Shown here piece by piece: positions 1-6,287 of a stretch of 6,287 bases of DNA (its first letter is position 1; every line of letters begins with the position of its first letter). A program made the position numbers and the translations under genes. The stretch comes from Syntrophomonas sp. (GTDB lineage Bacteria; Bacillota; Syntrophomonadia; Syntrophomonadales; Syntrophomonadaceae). The notes below the pieces were generated by a model. It saw only the letters and a list, made by a program, of their open reading frames with translations. It was not told the origin of the DNA and searched no databases. Where the stretch lies: contig DLUN01000228.1 in the NCBI GenBank assembly GCA_003444615.1, positions 1 to 6,287 on the forward strand, in the 5' to 3' direction.

Positions 1-19
1 AGATGTGTATAAGAGACAG
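1..19 (+). other. Nextera/Tn5 mosaic-end adapter (sequencing artefact)
   Basis: The first 19 bases, AGATGTGTATAAGAGACAG, are an exact match to the Tn5 transposase mosaic end used in Nextera library adapters. This is untrimmed adapter at the end of a contig, not genomic DNA and not a natural transposon end: no transposase or partner end is present. Genomic sequence begins at position 20. Read on the minus strand the adapter stays open and would add a false tail (A-V-S-Y-T-H) to the truncated gene at 20-161. Confidence 0.97.
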
Positions 20-161
20 CATTGATCGTATCAAATAAGTGATGAACTTCATGAAATTCCGGATGCTTGTCTCCATGAACTCGCGACACAACCGGTACAT
101 ACTGTTCTAATGTCTGGAAATACTTTTCCTTGGCTTCCTCGAATGTTAATGGCTTTGACAC
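20..161 (-). CDS. Small protein, possibly Ric-like iron-sulfur repair family; 3' part missing
   Basis: This is the 5' end of a gene cut off by the adapter-bearing contig end; 47 codons remain. The start is a GTG at 159-161, chosen because a GAGGT ribosome binding site (169-173) lies 7 bases upstream. Visible residues are mostly charged and helical: MSKPLTFEEAKEKYF, then YVPVVSRVHGDKHPEFHEV and HLFDTIN. No signal peptide or membrane segment is visible. The V-H-G-x-x-HPEF-x-EV pattern with several histidines recalls, from memory, short clostridial proteins annotated as Ric (di-iron iron-sulfur cluster repair). That link is tentative and not tested by search. The 111-bp gap and a candidate promoter suggest a transcription unit separate from the glucan genes. 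Being a coding region is fairly likely; the function is uncertain. Confidence 0.62.
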
Positions 162-168
162 GATATCT

Positions 169-173
169 ACCTC
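169..173 (-). promoter_or_regulatory. Ribosome binding site GAGGT for the truncated small gene
   Basis: On the minus strand GAGGT is followed by 7 bases and then GTG (159-161). It is what sets the start of the truncated gene. The same frame has no ATG between this point and the in-frame TAA at 198-200. Confidence 0.6.
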
Positions 174-199
174 ATTCTTAAATATCTTTTCACCACTTT

Positions 200-208
200 A
201 TTGTAGCA
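200..208 (-). promoter_or_regulatory. Candidate extended -10 promoter (TGCTACAAT)
   Basis: In the gap after the methyltransferase gene the minus strand carries TGC-TACAAT: a -10 element matching TATAAT in 5 of 6 positions, preceded by the TG of an extended -10. No good -35 lies 16-18 bases upstream, which extended -10 promoters tolerate. The element is 38 bases before the GTG start at 161, a normal leader length. If real, it lets the small downstream gene be transcribed independently of the glucan operon. The evidence is by motif only. Confidence 0.35.
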
Positions 209-272
209 CGATCCATTGAAAATCATTCTGTCCTAAGTCAACGAGTACCTTTTGCCCTGTAACCATAGATAA

Positions 273-1481
273 CTAAATCTTTTCATATACAGCAAACAGT
301 TGCAGAGCCACTTGATCAAAGGGTTGAGCCCTTAATTCCTCTGCTAATTCACGGGCCGGTGAACGTTCGGCGATTTCCATAAACTCTGCCCAGCTCATAA
401 AATCAAAAGGAGTGATTTTCACTTCCTTGAAACCATGGCGAGCAAACATTTCCGTTAAGGATTGAGGATCAAAATGGTGCATATGTAACATAGCAGGAAA
501 TAGTGTTCCTTCAATACTTTCGTGTATGTGTTGTTCCACTTCACCATAGCGGGTCGGAGCAGTAATAAAAACTCGACCTTCGGGTTTAAGCACCCGGGAG
601 AATTGCTCCACTATTGCCTCGGGAGAATAGGTGTGCTCCAGCACATCCAGACAGTTAATGGCATCAAAAAAACTGTCCGGATAAGGGAGTGCATCGATAC
701 TGCCTTCCACAAAAGTGACTTCCTTTGATTTTCCCGACAACAATTCACCAGCAGAAGGGAATTCACATTCTACCTGGATGCCACCTAGTTCTTCCTCAAT
801 AAGGTCGATAACTTTGGGAAATATTTTCTTTTCACCTTTTTTCATCATGTTGGATAGGGCCATAGCCCTTTCTAGTCTGGCCTTACAAGCATCTATGGAA
901 TATACCGAAGCATATTGACTCATAACTAGTGTTGCAAAACCAGCACCACACCCCGCATCCAGTACTTTGCCCTGTAGGTTTTGGATGTCTGGATACACAT
1001 ATTTAAGAAAAGAATATTCACCACCAGATGAAAAATTCTGTAGAGCAATAATTTCATTAAGGGTAAATAAATCCTGCTGGCTCAATGTAGATCCAATCTC
1101 TTTTCTGAACCAGTTTCGTAAATTGACATCATTGTTTAATCTAGTGGTGATTTCATCCAAATTGTCAATGTCCGCTTTTTCCACTAACTTTTGCCGGTTA
1201 GCGGGACTCATTACATCCCAAAGGTATTTTACAAAGAAGGGAAAACAGACATTGTTATGTACGTTAAAAAGAATCGCCTGGCTAGGGTTCTGACTTCGTA
1301 ATTCTGAGGTAACCTGGTGAAACTTTAATAAAAAAGCAATAGCCGCATCGTCATTACGGGAAAAAACATCTGCATAGCTGCTGGCTAAATCACTGGCTCC
1401 TGGCATTAGTTGCTCATAAATACTCAGTACCTGTGGATCAACGGCGGTAAAATAATATTCAAAAAACTCCCTTAAAATCAT
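273..1481 (-). CDS. Class I SAM-dependent methyltransferase with unknown N-terminal domain
   Basis: Predicted cytoplasmic methyltransferase of 402 residues; acceptor unknown. Motif I is VLDAGCGAGFA at about residues 173-183, the acidic residue after strand 2 is D197 in YSIDA, then GSIDALPYPDSFFD (about 260-273), LDVLEH (278-283) and VLKPEGRVFITAP (297-309), the usual order of the Methyltransf_11/23 type. Residues 1 to about 165 form a separate, mostly helical region with no motif I recognise. About 35-40 extra residues, including a KKGEKK patch, lie between the acidic loop and the next motif. The ATG at 1479-1481 is preferred to an in-frame TTG at 1509-1511: it has AGGAGG 7 bases upstream, while the TTG would overlap the previous gene by 8 bases. 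The gap to the upstream GH57 gene is 22 bp, so they are almost certainly co-transcribed. Context suggests a glycan or glucosyl substrate, by analogy with mycobacterial Rv3030; this is inference. Small-molecule or lipid methylation is equally possible from the sequence alone. Confidence 0.9.
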   Translation of the reverse strand: MILREFFEYYFTAVDPQVLSIYEQLMPGASDLASSYADVFSRNDDAAIAFLLKFHQVTSELRSQNPSQAILFNVHNNVCFPFFVKYLWDVMSPANRQKLVEKADIDNLDEITTRLNNDVNLRNWFRKEIGSTLSQQDLFTLNEIIALQNFSSGGEYSFLKYVYPDIQNLQGKVLDAGCGAGFATLVMSQYASVYSIDACKARLERAMALSNMMKKGEKKIFPKVIDLIEEELGGIQVECEFPSAGELLSGKSKEVTFVEGSIDALPYPDSFFDAINCLDVLEHTYSPEAIVEQFSRVLKPEGRVFITAPTRYGEVEQHIHESIEGTLFPAMLHMHHFDPQSLTEMFARHGFKEVKITPFDFMSWAEFMEIAERSPARELAEELRAQPFDQVALQLFAVYEKI

Positions 1482-1488
1482 TCCTTCC

Positions 1489-1494
1489 CCTCCT
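1489..1494 (-). promoter_or_regulatory. Strong ribosome binding site AGGAGG, sets methyltransferase start
   Basis: The minus strand reads AGGAGGGGAAGGAATG, with a perfect AGGAGG core 7 bases before the ATG at 1479-1481. It supports the inner ATG and argues against the longer TTG-initiated frame that begins at 1511, for which this site would lie inside the coding region. Confidence 0.85.
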
Positions 1495-1503
1495 GCTGAA
1501 TAT

Positions 1504-4005
1504 TCAACCAATACATCCCTTAATTAATGGTAATACTTCCTCATATGCCTCATGATTTCCTTGGACGTCAAAATGCCAGTCAACTAGAATACTTAATAAC
1601 GCCTCTCCTTCATCAAATGGTATCCAAGGACAAAGCATTAGACCAGAAGTATGATAACTGAGACTGCTTTGTTCGTTAAAAACATAGTTATGGTAGTAAT
1701 TTCTAACCGCTGGCTTTATTTCTAAGCGGTGTATAGGGTTTGACTTTTGAATTCTATAGCTGATTCGATTATAGTAACTTGAACCATCAGCACTTTCCAG
1801 TCGATAAAGGTAATCCAGACCATCAAAGGGCGATAAGTCCTGTTCCTGGTTAATGTAGCTGAGGCTTTCTCCCTCTATGGCAACTACATCACATACCTTA
1901 GCTGGTATCTCACCTGGCTGCTTAGAGGGAATAACTCCTAACCAGGCACAGGGTCGAAAATGTACTTCATCTGAAGGTGCTGCTGAAGACACCAATTCTG
2001 GCACCATGAAAAACCGCATATTCTCTACTCTTCTATTCAATTGTGCATTAAATACCACCTGAAGTGAATTCTCATCTATAACGAATGTTTTTCTAAGAGT
2101 GATAGTTATCGGATCATAGCTTACTAAATCCAGGGTAGCTTGTGTCCGCATGGTTACAATTGTCATTTTCTCTTGCGACTGTATCGACTCGATGGTATAT
2201 TCGCGAGTGTCAAAGTTCCCTATGGCCATCTCCTGATCCAGCATAGCTATCCATATAGAACAACGCATGGAGTTGCGGGGGACTTCCTGTCTGCCTCCTT
2301 CCGGATAAAACTCTTGTTTGAGATCACTATCGCTTTCGGTCATTACCAAAGGATAAGAACTCCGGTGTATTTGATTATAAGCACGCAGACGCTTAAAATC
2401 TTTACCTAGCAGTTGACCAGCTTTATCAAGGCTATCTGCAATCTGTGGGGTAATAGCATGGTGATATACCAGACAACCCCCTGCTCGGTCCAATACCAAT
2501 GAGTGCTGGTCATGCTCTATCACTATTTCGTTCCTGCCATCCATATCCCAATCCCTATACTGCACAGTATCTTCGTTAAATTCATTCATCTTTCTTAGCA
2601 TTTCAGCCAAGACCCTTATGGCTATCTCCAGATAAGCTAAGCCCTGCATATCATAAAATGGCGACGAACCATAATTGGGATGACGGCTAGCCCATTTAGG
2701 ATCCTCCTGATAAACCAGATGCCTGACCCGGTTCACCAGCCTATAATACTCGACCCAGTCAGGATAATACTGCTCTAGAACCTTTTCTACCATCTCAAAT
2801 CGCTCTGGTGAATTCATGATAGATCTCTGCAGAGATGGACCTAAATCCGGCAGATCAGTCTGTATATCCAGCTTATTTAATACCGCTCTTTCAAACTTGT
2901 CCTGCAGTCGCTCCGCATCACGCAATCGACAGATTACCTTGCGTAACCTTTTATCCCCAAAGGTTACCCCACGTATACCCCGTCGGGCTGTCCAGTTTTC
3001 CCACTCAGGATAACTGTGACTTGAACTAGCTGGATAGGTATCAAAATAGCCGTGAGTATGAAGATAATCTTTCAATCCTATAAAATCCAAATCAGGATCT
3101 TTGTCAACCAGAGCAAAAAATTCCATTAACCATTCCCGGTCTCCTTTGGGATCTTTACTCCACTGTCCAAACTTTTCAGCATCTTCAAAAATGACCAGGA
3201 GCGGTTCCATAGGTTTTCCCAGACTTTGGGCCTGGTTATAGGCCTGCTCCAAAGCGTCTTTCACATAAAAGTAATAGTGTTCAGGTTTAATTATCACTCG
3301 ATCTTCATTGGTAAACTGGTTTCTTTTAAGCAGTTGGTAGCGAAATTGACTGTGTACAGGTACGCTTATGAACTCTTGTCCATTGATTTCATCCCTAAGT
3401 CCGAAAAATAACAGGTTTTGGGGCAGATGACTAATGGTAGTTTTGGCTACTGGATCAGTAAACCCAAAGTGCTTGAGGCAATAATCTTCCTCTGAGCCCG
3501 GATAGGTAAAATGGGAAGCATAAAAAGTCTCCGCATCCAGGTAAAAGATAGGCTGGGCCTGAATAGCTCGAGCTGCCTGGGAGGCTTGATATAAAAGCAT
3601 TTCTCCACACTCGCGCTCCACCAGATGAATACCCTGCCACTCCCCAGCGGTAACTCCCGTCACTCTACTGAGCAGTTCATCGTATTTCTTCATCTGATAA
3701 AGCACATCATCATTGCGTGATGACAATTGAATAAAGGGTTCATCAGCCAAACCACCCAAGAGCCCTATTTTGCCGCTGGTTAACAGGGTATTAAAATAAT
3801 CAATAAATTCAGGTTTGGTATCGCTTAACCAGTATAAAAAAGGTCCAGAAAAGTGAAGATTAATAAAAAAACTGTCCAATTGTACGGCTTGCGCCAGCAT
3901 TTGCAACCATGGTTTATATGAATTTTGAAAAGCTTCTTCCCGAGTTCTGTACAATTGAAAATGGGGTTGATGAAAATGAGGACAGAAGGCAATATGCCCC
4001 TTCAT
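1504..4005 (-). CDS. GH57 4-alpha-glucanotransferase/alpha-amylase-like enzyme
   Basis: Retaining alpha-glucan-active enzyme of 833 residues, probably cytoplasmic: no signal peptide is seen. The N-terminal GH57 barrel shows HFHQPHF (10-16), GGLADEP (84-90), HLVERE with candidate nucleophile E130 (127-132), EDAEKFGQW with candidate acid/base D275 (274-282), and SYPEWENW (331-338). These parallel the HQP, GGxYEP, TERVWEP, DDGEKFG and SYxEM motifs of the Thermococcus-type 4-alpha-glucanotransferase. A helical middle region follows (DUF1925-like, about 340-480), then a beta-rich C-terminal region from WDMDGRNEIVIEH (about 486) to the end (DUF1926-like). The protein is about 170 residues longer than the roughly 660-residue archaeal enzyme, mostly at the C-terminus. 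The ATG at 4003-4005 has GGAGGTG 5 bases upstream and is preferred to an in-frame TTG at 4032 that overlaps the previous gene. Likely role: transferring or trimming alpha-1,4 chains on the polymer made by its neighbours. Family is sure; exact activity (transferase, amylase or other) is not. Confidence 0.92.
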   Translation of the reverse strand: MKGHIAFCPHFHQPHFQLYRTREEAFQNSYKPWLQMLAQAVQLDSFFINLHFSGPFLYWLSDTKPEFIDYFNTLLTSGKIGLLGGLADEPFIQLSSRNDDVLYQMKKYDELLSRVTGVTAGEWQGIHLVERECGEMLLYQASQAARAIQAQPIFYLDAETFYASHFTYPGSEEDYCLKHFGFTDPVAKTTISHLPQNLLFFGLRDEINGQEFISVPVHSQFRYQLLKRNQFTNEDRVIIKPEHYYFYVKDALEQAYNQAQSLGKPMEPLLVIFEDAEKFGQWSKDPKGDREWLMEFFALVDKDPDLDFIGLKDYLHTHGYFDTYPASSSHSYPEWENWTARRGIRGVTFGDKRLRKVICRLRDAERLQDKFERAVLNKLDIQTDLPDLGPSLQRSIMNSPERFEMVEKVLEQYYPDWVEYYRLVNRVRHLVYQEDPKWASRHPNYGSSPFYDMQGLAYLEIAIRVLAEMLRKMNEFNEDTVQYRDWDMDGRNEIVIEHDQHSLVLDRAGGCLVYHHAITPQIADSLDKAGQLLGKDFKRLRAYNQIHRSSYPLVMTESDSDLKQEFYPEGGRQEVPRNSMRCSIWIAMLDQEMAIGNFDTREYTIESIQSQEKMTIVTMRTQATLDLVSYDPITITLRKTFVIDENSLQVVFNAQLNRRVENMRFFMVPELVSSAAPSDEVHFRPCAWLGVIPSKQPGEIPAKVCDVVAIEGESLSYINQEQDLSPFDGLDYLYRLESADGSSYYNRISYRIQKSNPIHRLEIKPAVRNYYHNYVFNEQSSLSYHTSGLMLCPWIPFDEGEALLSILVDWHFDVQGNHEAYEEVLPLIKGCIG

Positions 4006-4010
4006 AAACG

Positions 4011-4017
4011 CACCTCC
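4011..4017 (-). promoter_or_regulatory. Strong ribosome binding site GGAGGTG, sets GH57 start
   Basis: GGAGGTG on the minus strand is a 7-base match to the 16S rRNA anti-Shine-Dalgarno and sits 5 bases before the ATG at 4003-4005. It lies just after the stop codon (TAA, 4023-4025) of the branching enzyme gene, as expected for closely linked genes in an operon. Confidence 0.85.
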
Positions 4018-4022
4018 ATAAT

Positions 4023-5585
4023 TTACAGGCAACTGAAAAAATCATCTTCATATTGAATGCGGCGTAGCCACTCTTTGAAAGAGTCATCGAACTGCTGATT
4101 GCGAACAGTGTGAGTCAATCGTAATAGTTTCGTGTAATGTTCATAAAAGCGCTTCAGGGCATAGTCACGTGTTGAGTTATTGCTGACCATAAACAACCAA
4201 TCACTGCTCTGGATTAGCATTAATTCCTTTATAGCCTGGGACATAGCTCTCTGTCCCATCAGTGTCTCCTGTTCCATGCCTTTCAGACTCTGGTATTCCT
4301 CACCGGCCTTGCGAATAATATCCCACATCCATGAGGTTTCTTCATTTTCCCATACATAGTGCTTACCACCCATTCCCCAAGACGATTCGAATAATTTGGC
4401 CTGGTGGGTAGCTGGTTCCACCTGTGAAGGCAATACTAATTCAAGTTCAGTACTGTTATGTATACAATTAAAGACTTCACTGAGCCAGTTGATGCCCTCC
4501 CACCACCAGTGGCCAAACAGTTCTGTATCATAACACCCGACAATTAATGGATGGTTAAAACCTATTTCCACAGCGTGGCGCCCAGTGTTTTCCAAATTGC
4601 TCACAAAATGAGCCGCATGCTGCTTGACTTTGAGCTGGGCGGCATCAGGATCATAAGGCTGTTTTTTGTCAATAGACTGGTTGCGATTAGTAACGCGCCA
4701 ATACTTGAAACCTGATTTATCTGAGCTTTTATGAAATTCACGATAGTCTTCATCGCCAGGATAGCCATAATCGGCAGACCAAACCTGCTGACTCACCATG
4801 GAATTCCGGCCAAAAACGGTTATGTTACGGTTTTCTATGCGGTAGGGGCGATAAGTACTAAGACCGGTGGAAGCAAAAGTTTCAATTTCTACTTCTTCTC
4901 CACTGCCGCCTGGACTCATGGCGCCCAGCGGCTTGCCTCCTTCAATGGCATGGCTATCTACAAAAAAATAGTTAAATCCGTTTTCGATTAATACATCTTC
5001 AATTCCTTGGAAATAGCCACATTCGGGTAACCAGAATCCCTGAGGTTCCATAGAGAAAACTTGTTCATACAGTCTTTTCCCCCAATAGATCTGGGACTCT
5101 AGGCTGGTACGATCCAGCAAAGGAAGGTAGGCGTGGGTAGCTGCAGTAGTAATTATCTCCAGATGCCCCTTGCTTTGTAGATACCTTAAGGCCTGGATAA
5201 TATCACGATTCAATTCAATTTCATAGTCCCGGCGAATGTCTCGATAAAAACTGGCATAATAGGCCGCAATTCTGGCAAATTCCTGATTACTCTGAGCTAG
5301 GTAATATCTTTCATCAGCCCTGGCCATGTTCTCCCGTTCCTTCAGGTAACTTATAAACTCCTGTTTAATATATTTGGAGTTTAATTGTTCCAGGAGAACT
5401 GGGCTAAAGCTCATAGTGATAGGAGTTACTTTACCTTCACCGTGTAATTTCAGCAGATTAATCAATAATGGAATATAGGTCTCGGCCATGGCCTCAAAAA
5501 GCCATACTTCTCCAAAAGGCCACCTTCCCTGCCTTTTAACATAGGGAATGTGGCTGTGTAGCACCATCATAATTCTAGCATTCAA
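4023..5585 (-). CDS. GH57 1,4-alpha-glucan branching enzyme (DUF1957)
   Basis: Cuts an alpha-1,4 chain and rejoins it as an alpha-1,6 branch on glycogen-like polymer in the cytoplasm. It has 520 residues, the usual size for the GH57 branching family (Thermococcus TK1436, Thermotoga AmyC, mycobacterial Rv3031, all about 520-530 from memory). Motifs in order: LHSHIPY (9-15), GHLEIITTAATHAYLPLL (140-157), GFWLPECGY with nucleophile E188 (183-191), CYDTELFGHWWWEG with acid/base D353 (351-364), and SSWGMGG (401-407). FGRN...QVWS..YGYPGDEDYREF (258-284) and the C-terminal QSSDW (459-463) are also typical. A Gly/Ser/Glu-rich stretch at about 214-240 looks like a loop insertion. The start is TTG at 5583-5585 with GGGGGA (5596-5601) 10 bases upstream; the next choice, ATG at 5568-5570, would cut into the first beta strand and has no good ribosome binding site. 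The gap to the GT4 gene upstream is 42 bp and to the next gene 17 bp. Family assignment is firm; start less so. Confidence 0.94.
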   Translation of the reverse strand: MNARIMMVLHSHIPYVKRQGRWPFGEVWLFEAMAETYIPLLINLLKLHGEGKVTPITMSFSPVLLEQLNSKYIKQEFISYLKERENMARADERYYLAQSNQEFARIAAYYASFYRDIRRDYEIELNRDIIQALRYLQSKGHLEIITTAATHAYLPLLDRTSLESQIYWGKRLYEQVFSMEPQGFWLPECGYFQGIEDVLIENGFNYFFVDSHAIEGGKPLGAMSPGGSGEEVEIETFASTGLSTYRPYRIENRNITVFGRNSMVSQQVWSADYGYPGDEDYREFHKSSDKSGFKYWRVTNRNQSIDKKQPYDPDAAQLKVKQHAAHFVSNLENTGRHAVEIGFNHPLIVGCYDTELFGHWWWEGINWLSEVFNCIHNSTELELVLPSQVEPATHQAKLFESSWGMGGKHYVWENEETSWMWDIIRKAGEEYQSLKGMEQETLMGQRAMSQAIKELMLIQSSDWLFMVSNNSTRDYALKRFYEHYTKLLRLTHTVRNQQFDDSFKEWLRRIQYEDDFFSCL

Positions 5586-5627
5586 AGCCTACACGTCCCC
5601 CAACAAGTAATAAAAACAAATGTTCCA

Positions 5628-6287
5628 CTAAACTTCAGCCATTAAGCGATTCTTGCTGTGTATCACTTCCCGGTAAACTTCCCGGGTTGATTCAGCTATG
5701 ACATCCCATCCATAAACAGACTTCACCGTTTCATAGCCGGTCTCCTGCAGACGATGAGCCAATTCAGCATTATTTAACAATTCAATAATTGCCTCAGCTA
5801 ACTCATCCACATTGCCAGGCGTCACTTTGAGTCCATTTACCCTATGTTCTACTATTTCTGCTAATCCTCCTACATTACCTACTATCACCGGTGTACGAGT
5901 AGCCATAGCTTCTAGGGCCACAATACCGAATGGTTCATATAAACTGGGAAAAACCGCTACCTGAGCTCGATTATAAACATAATTGCGATCCTGCTTGGCA
6001 ATAAACCCAGTAAATATTACCCGATCAGCTATTCCTAGTTCCTGGCATAGTTTCTCCAGCTGGACCTTTAGCGGTCCACGCCCTCCAATATACAGAACCG
6101 CGTTTGGTTCCTTTGCCAGCACTTTGGGAAAGCACTGAACCAGCTGCCATACACCTTTTTCGGGGACCAGACGCCCTAAGAAAAAGACTATTTTGTCATC
6201 TTCACCAATATCAAAACGAGGGTTATCAGGTAAGGTTGTGAAAAGTTCAGGATCAACACCATTGGGGATTATACGCAGATCACTGCG
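5628..6287 (-). CDS. GT4 glycosyltransferase, C-terminal half (glycogen synthase-like)
   Basis: The reading frame is open to the window edge, so the N-terminal domain (roughly 180 residues expected) is missing; 219 residues and a TAG stop (5628-5630) remain. This is the sugar-nucleotide-binding C-terminal Rossmann domain of a GT-B fold enzyme: IIPNGVD (6-12), FFLGRLVPEKG (35-45), FTGF (92-95), then the E-x7-E signature YEPFGIVALE (E118 and E126) and GNVGGLAEIV (137-146). These are hallmarks of retaining GT4 enzymes that use UDP- or ADP-sugars. Next to a glucan branching enzyme it is most likely an alpha-1,4-glucosyltransferase (glycogen synthase-like, GlgM-like or Rv3032-like), but GT4 substrate cannot be read from these motifs. 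The GTG at 6120-6122 is an internal Val, not a start, because the conserved GRLVPEKG lies upstream of it. It is probably the first visible gene of the operon; its promoter is outside the window. Confidence 0.92.
   Translation of the reverse strand, partial: RSDLRIIPNGVDPELFTTLPDNPRFDIGEDDKIVFFLGRLVPEKGVWQLVQCFPKVLAKEPNAVLYIGGRGPLKVQLEKLCQELGIADRVIFTGFIAKQDRNYVYNRAQVAVFPSLYEPFGIVALEAMATRTPVIVGNVGGLAEIVEHRVNGLKVTPGNVDELAEAIIELLNNAELAHRLQETGYETVKSVYGWDVIAESTREVYREVIHSKNRLMAEV

Noticed and set aside
1..19. Natural Tn5/IS50-type transposon end
   Set aside because: The exact hyperactive mosaic-end sequence at the very first base, with no transposase or second end, points to library adapter rather than a mobile element.
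198..266. A 22-codon minus-strand ORF (MVTGQKVLVDLGQNDFQWIVLQ read in two parts) in the same frame as the small gene at 20-161, separated by one TAA
   Set aside because: It could suggest a gene broken by a nonsense change, but it has no ribosome binding site, its end overlaps the candidate -10 element, and the downstream frame has its own good GAGGT site and GTG start. Treated as noncoding leader.
967..1293. A 108-codon plus-strand open frame, and several shorter plus-strand frames across the window
   Set aside because: They lie fully antisense to well-conserved enzymes, lack recognisable domains and good ribosome binding sites, and look like chance open frames.
1482..1511. Longer methyltransferase starting at TTG 1511
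   Set aside because: It would overlap the upstream stop and place the perfect AGGAGG inside the coding region; the ATG at 1481 is much better.
3455..3640. A 61-codon minus-strand frame inside the glucanotransferase-like gene
   Set aside because: It is an out-of-frame shadow within the catalytic domain, between the E130 and D275 motifs, and has no independent support.
4006..4032. Longer GH57 protein starting at TTG 4032
   Set aside because: It overlaps the end of the branching enzyme gene, and GGAGGTG at 4011-4017 clearly serves the ATG at 4005. The nine extra residues precede the conserved first beta strand.
5586..5627. Terminator or promoter between the GT4 and branching enzyme genes
   Set aside because: The 42 bp contain a T-rich run and a GGGGGA site but no hairpin and no convincing -35/-10 pair; the gap fits a simple intra-operon spacer.

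Overview
The window holds a tightly packed, one-directional block of genes on the minus strand. It looks like a moderately AT-rich Firmicute, probably an anaerobic clostridial lineage. That guess rests on purine-rich AGGAGG/GGAGGTG ribosome binding sites, a likely TTG start, GH57 (rather than GH13) glucan enzymes, and a short downstream gene resembling clostridial Ric-type proteins. The species cannot be named from the sequence. The first 19 bases are not genomic: they are the Nextera/Tn5 mosaic-end adapter, so position 1 is the artificial end of an assembled contig.

In transcription order (high to low coordinates) the window reads as follows. (1) 6287-5628: the C-terminal half of a GT4 glycosyltransferase, cut by the window edge. 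(2) 5585-4023: a complete GH57/DUF1957 1,4-alpha-glucan branching enzyme. (3) 4005-1504: a complete, long GH57 protein of the 4-alpha-glucanotransferase/alpha-amylase type, with DUF1925/DUF1926-like C-terminal parts. (4) 1481-273: a complete class I SAM-dependent methyltransferase with an unrecognised N-terminal domain. (5) After a 111-bp gap with a possible promoter, 161-20: the first 47 codons of a small protein that may be Ric-like (iron-sulfur repair). No gap without a gene exceeds about 110 bp, apart from the adapter no mobile element, repeat array, CRISPR or structural RNA was seen, and no rho-independent terminator was found.

Genes 1-4 are separated by only 42, 17 and 22 bp and are probably one operon. 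Together they could build an alpha-1,4-glucan (GT4), branch it (GH57 branching enzyme), rearrange or trim its chains (second GH57) and, speculatively, methylate it (methyltransferase). The set GT4 + GH57 branching enzyme + methyltransferase matches, in gene content and order, the mycobacterial Rv3032-Rv3031-Rv3030 cluster linked to 6-O-methylglucose lipopolysaccharide. The main hypothesis from this window is therefore a methylated alpha-glucan pathway in a Firmicute, here with an added glucanotransferase-type GH57. The alternative is an ordinary glycogen operon with an unrelated methyltransferase carried along.
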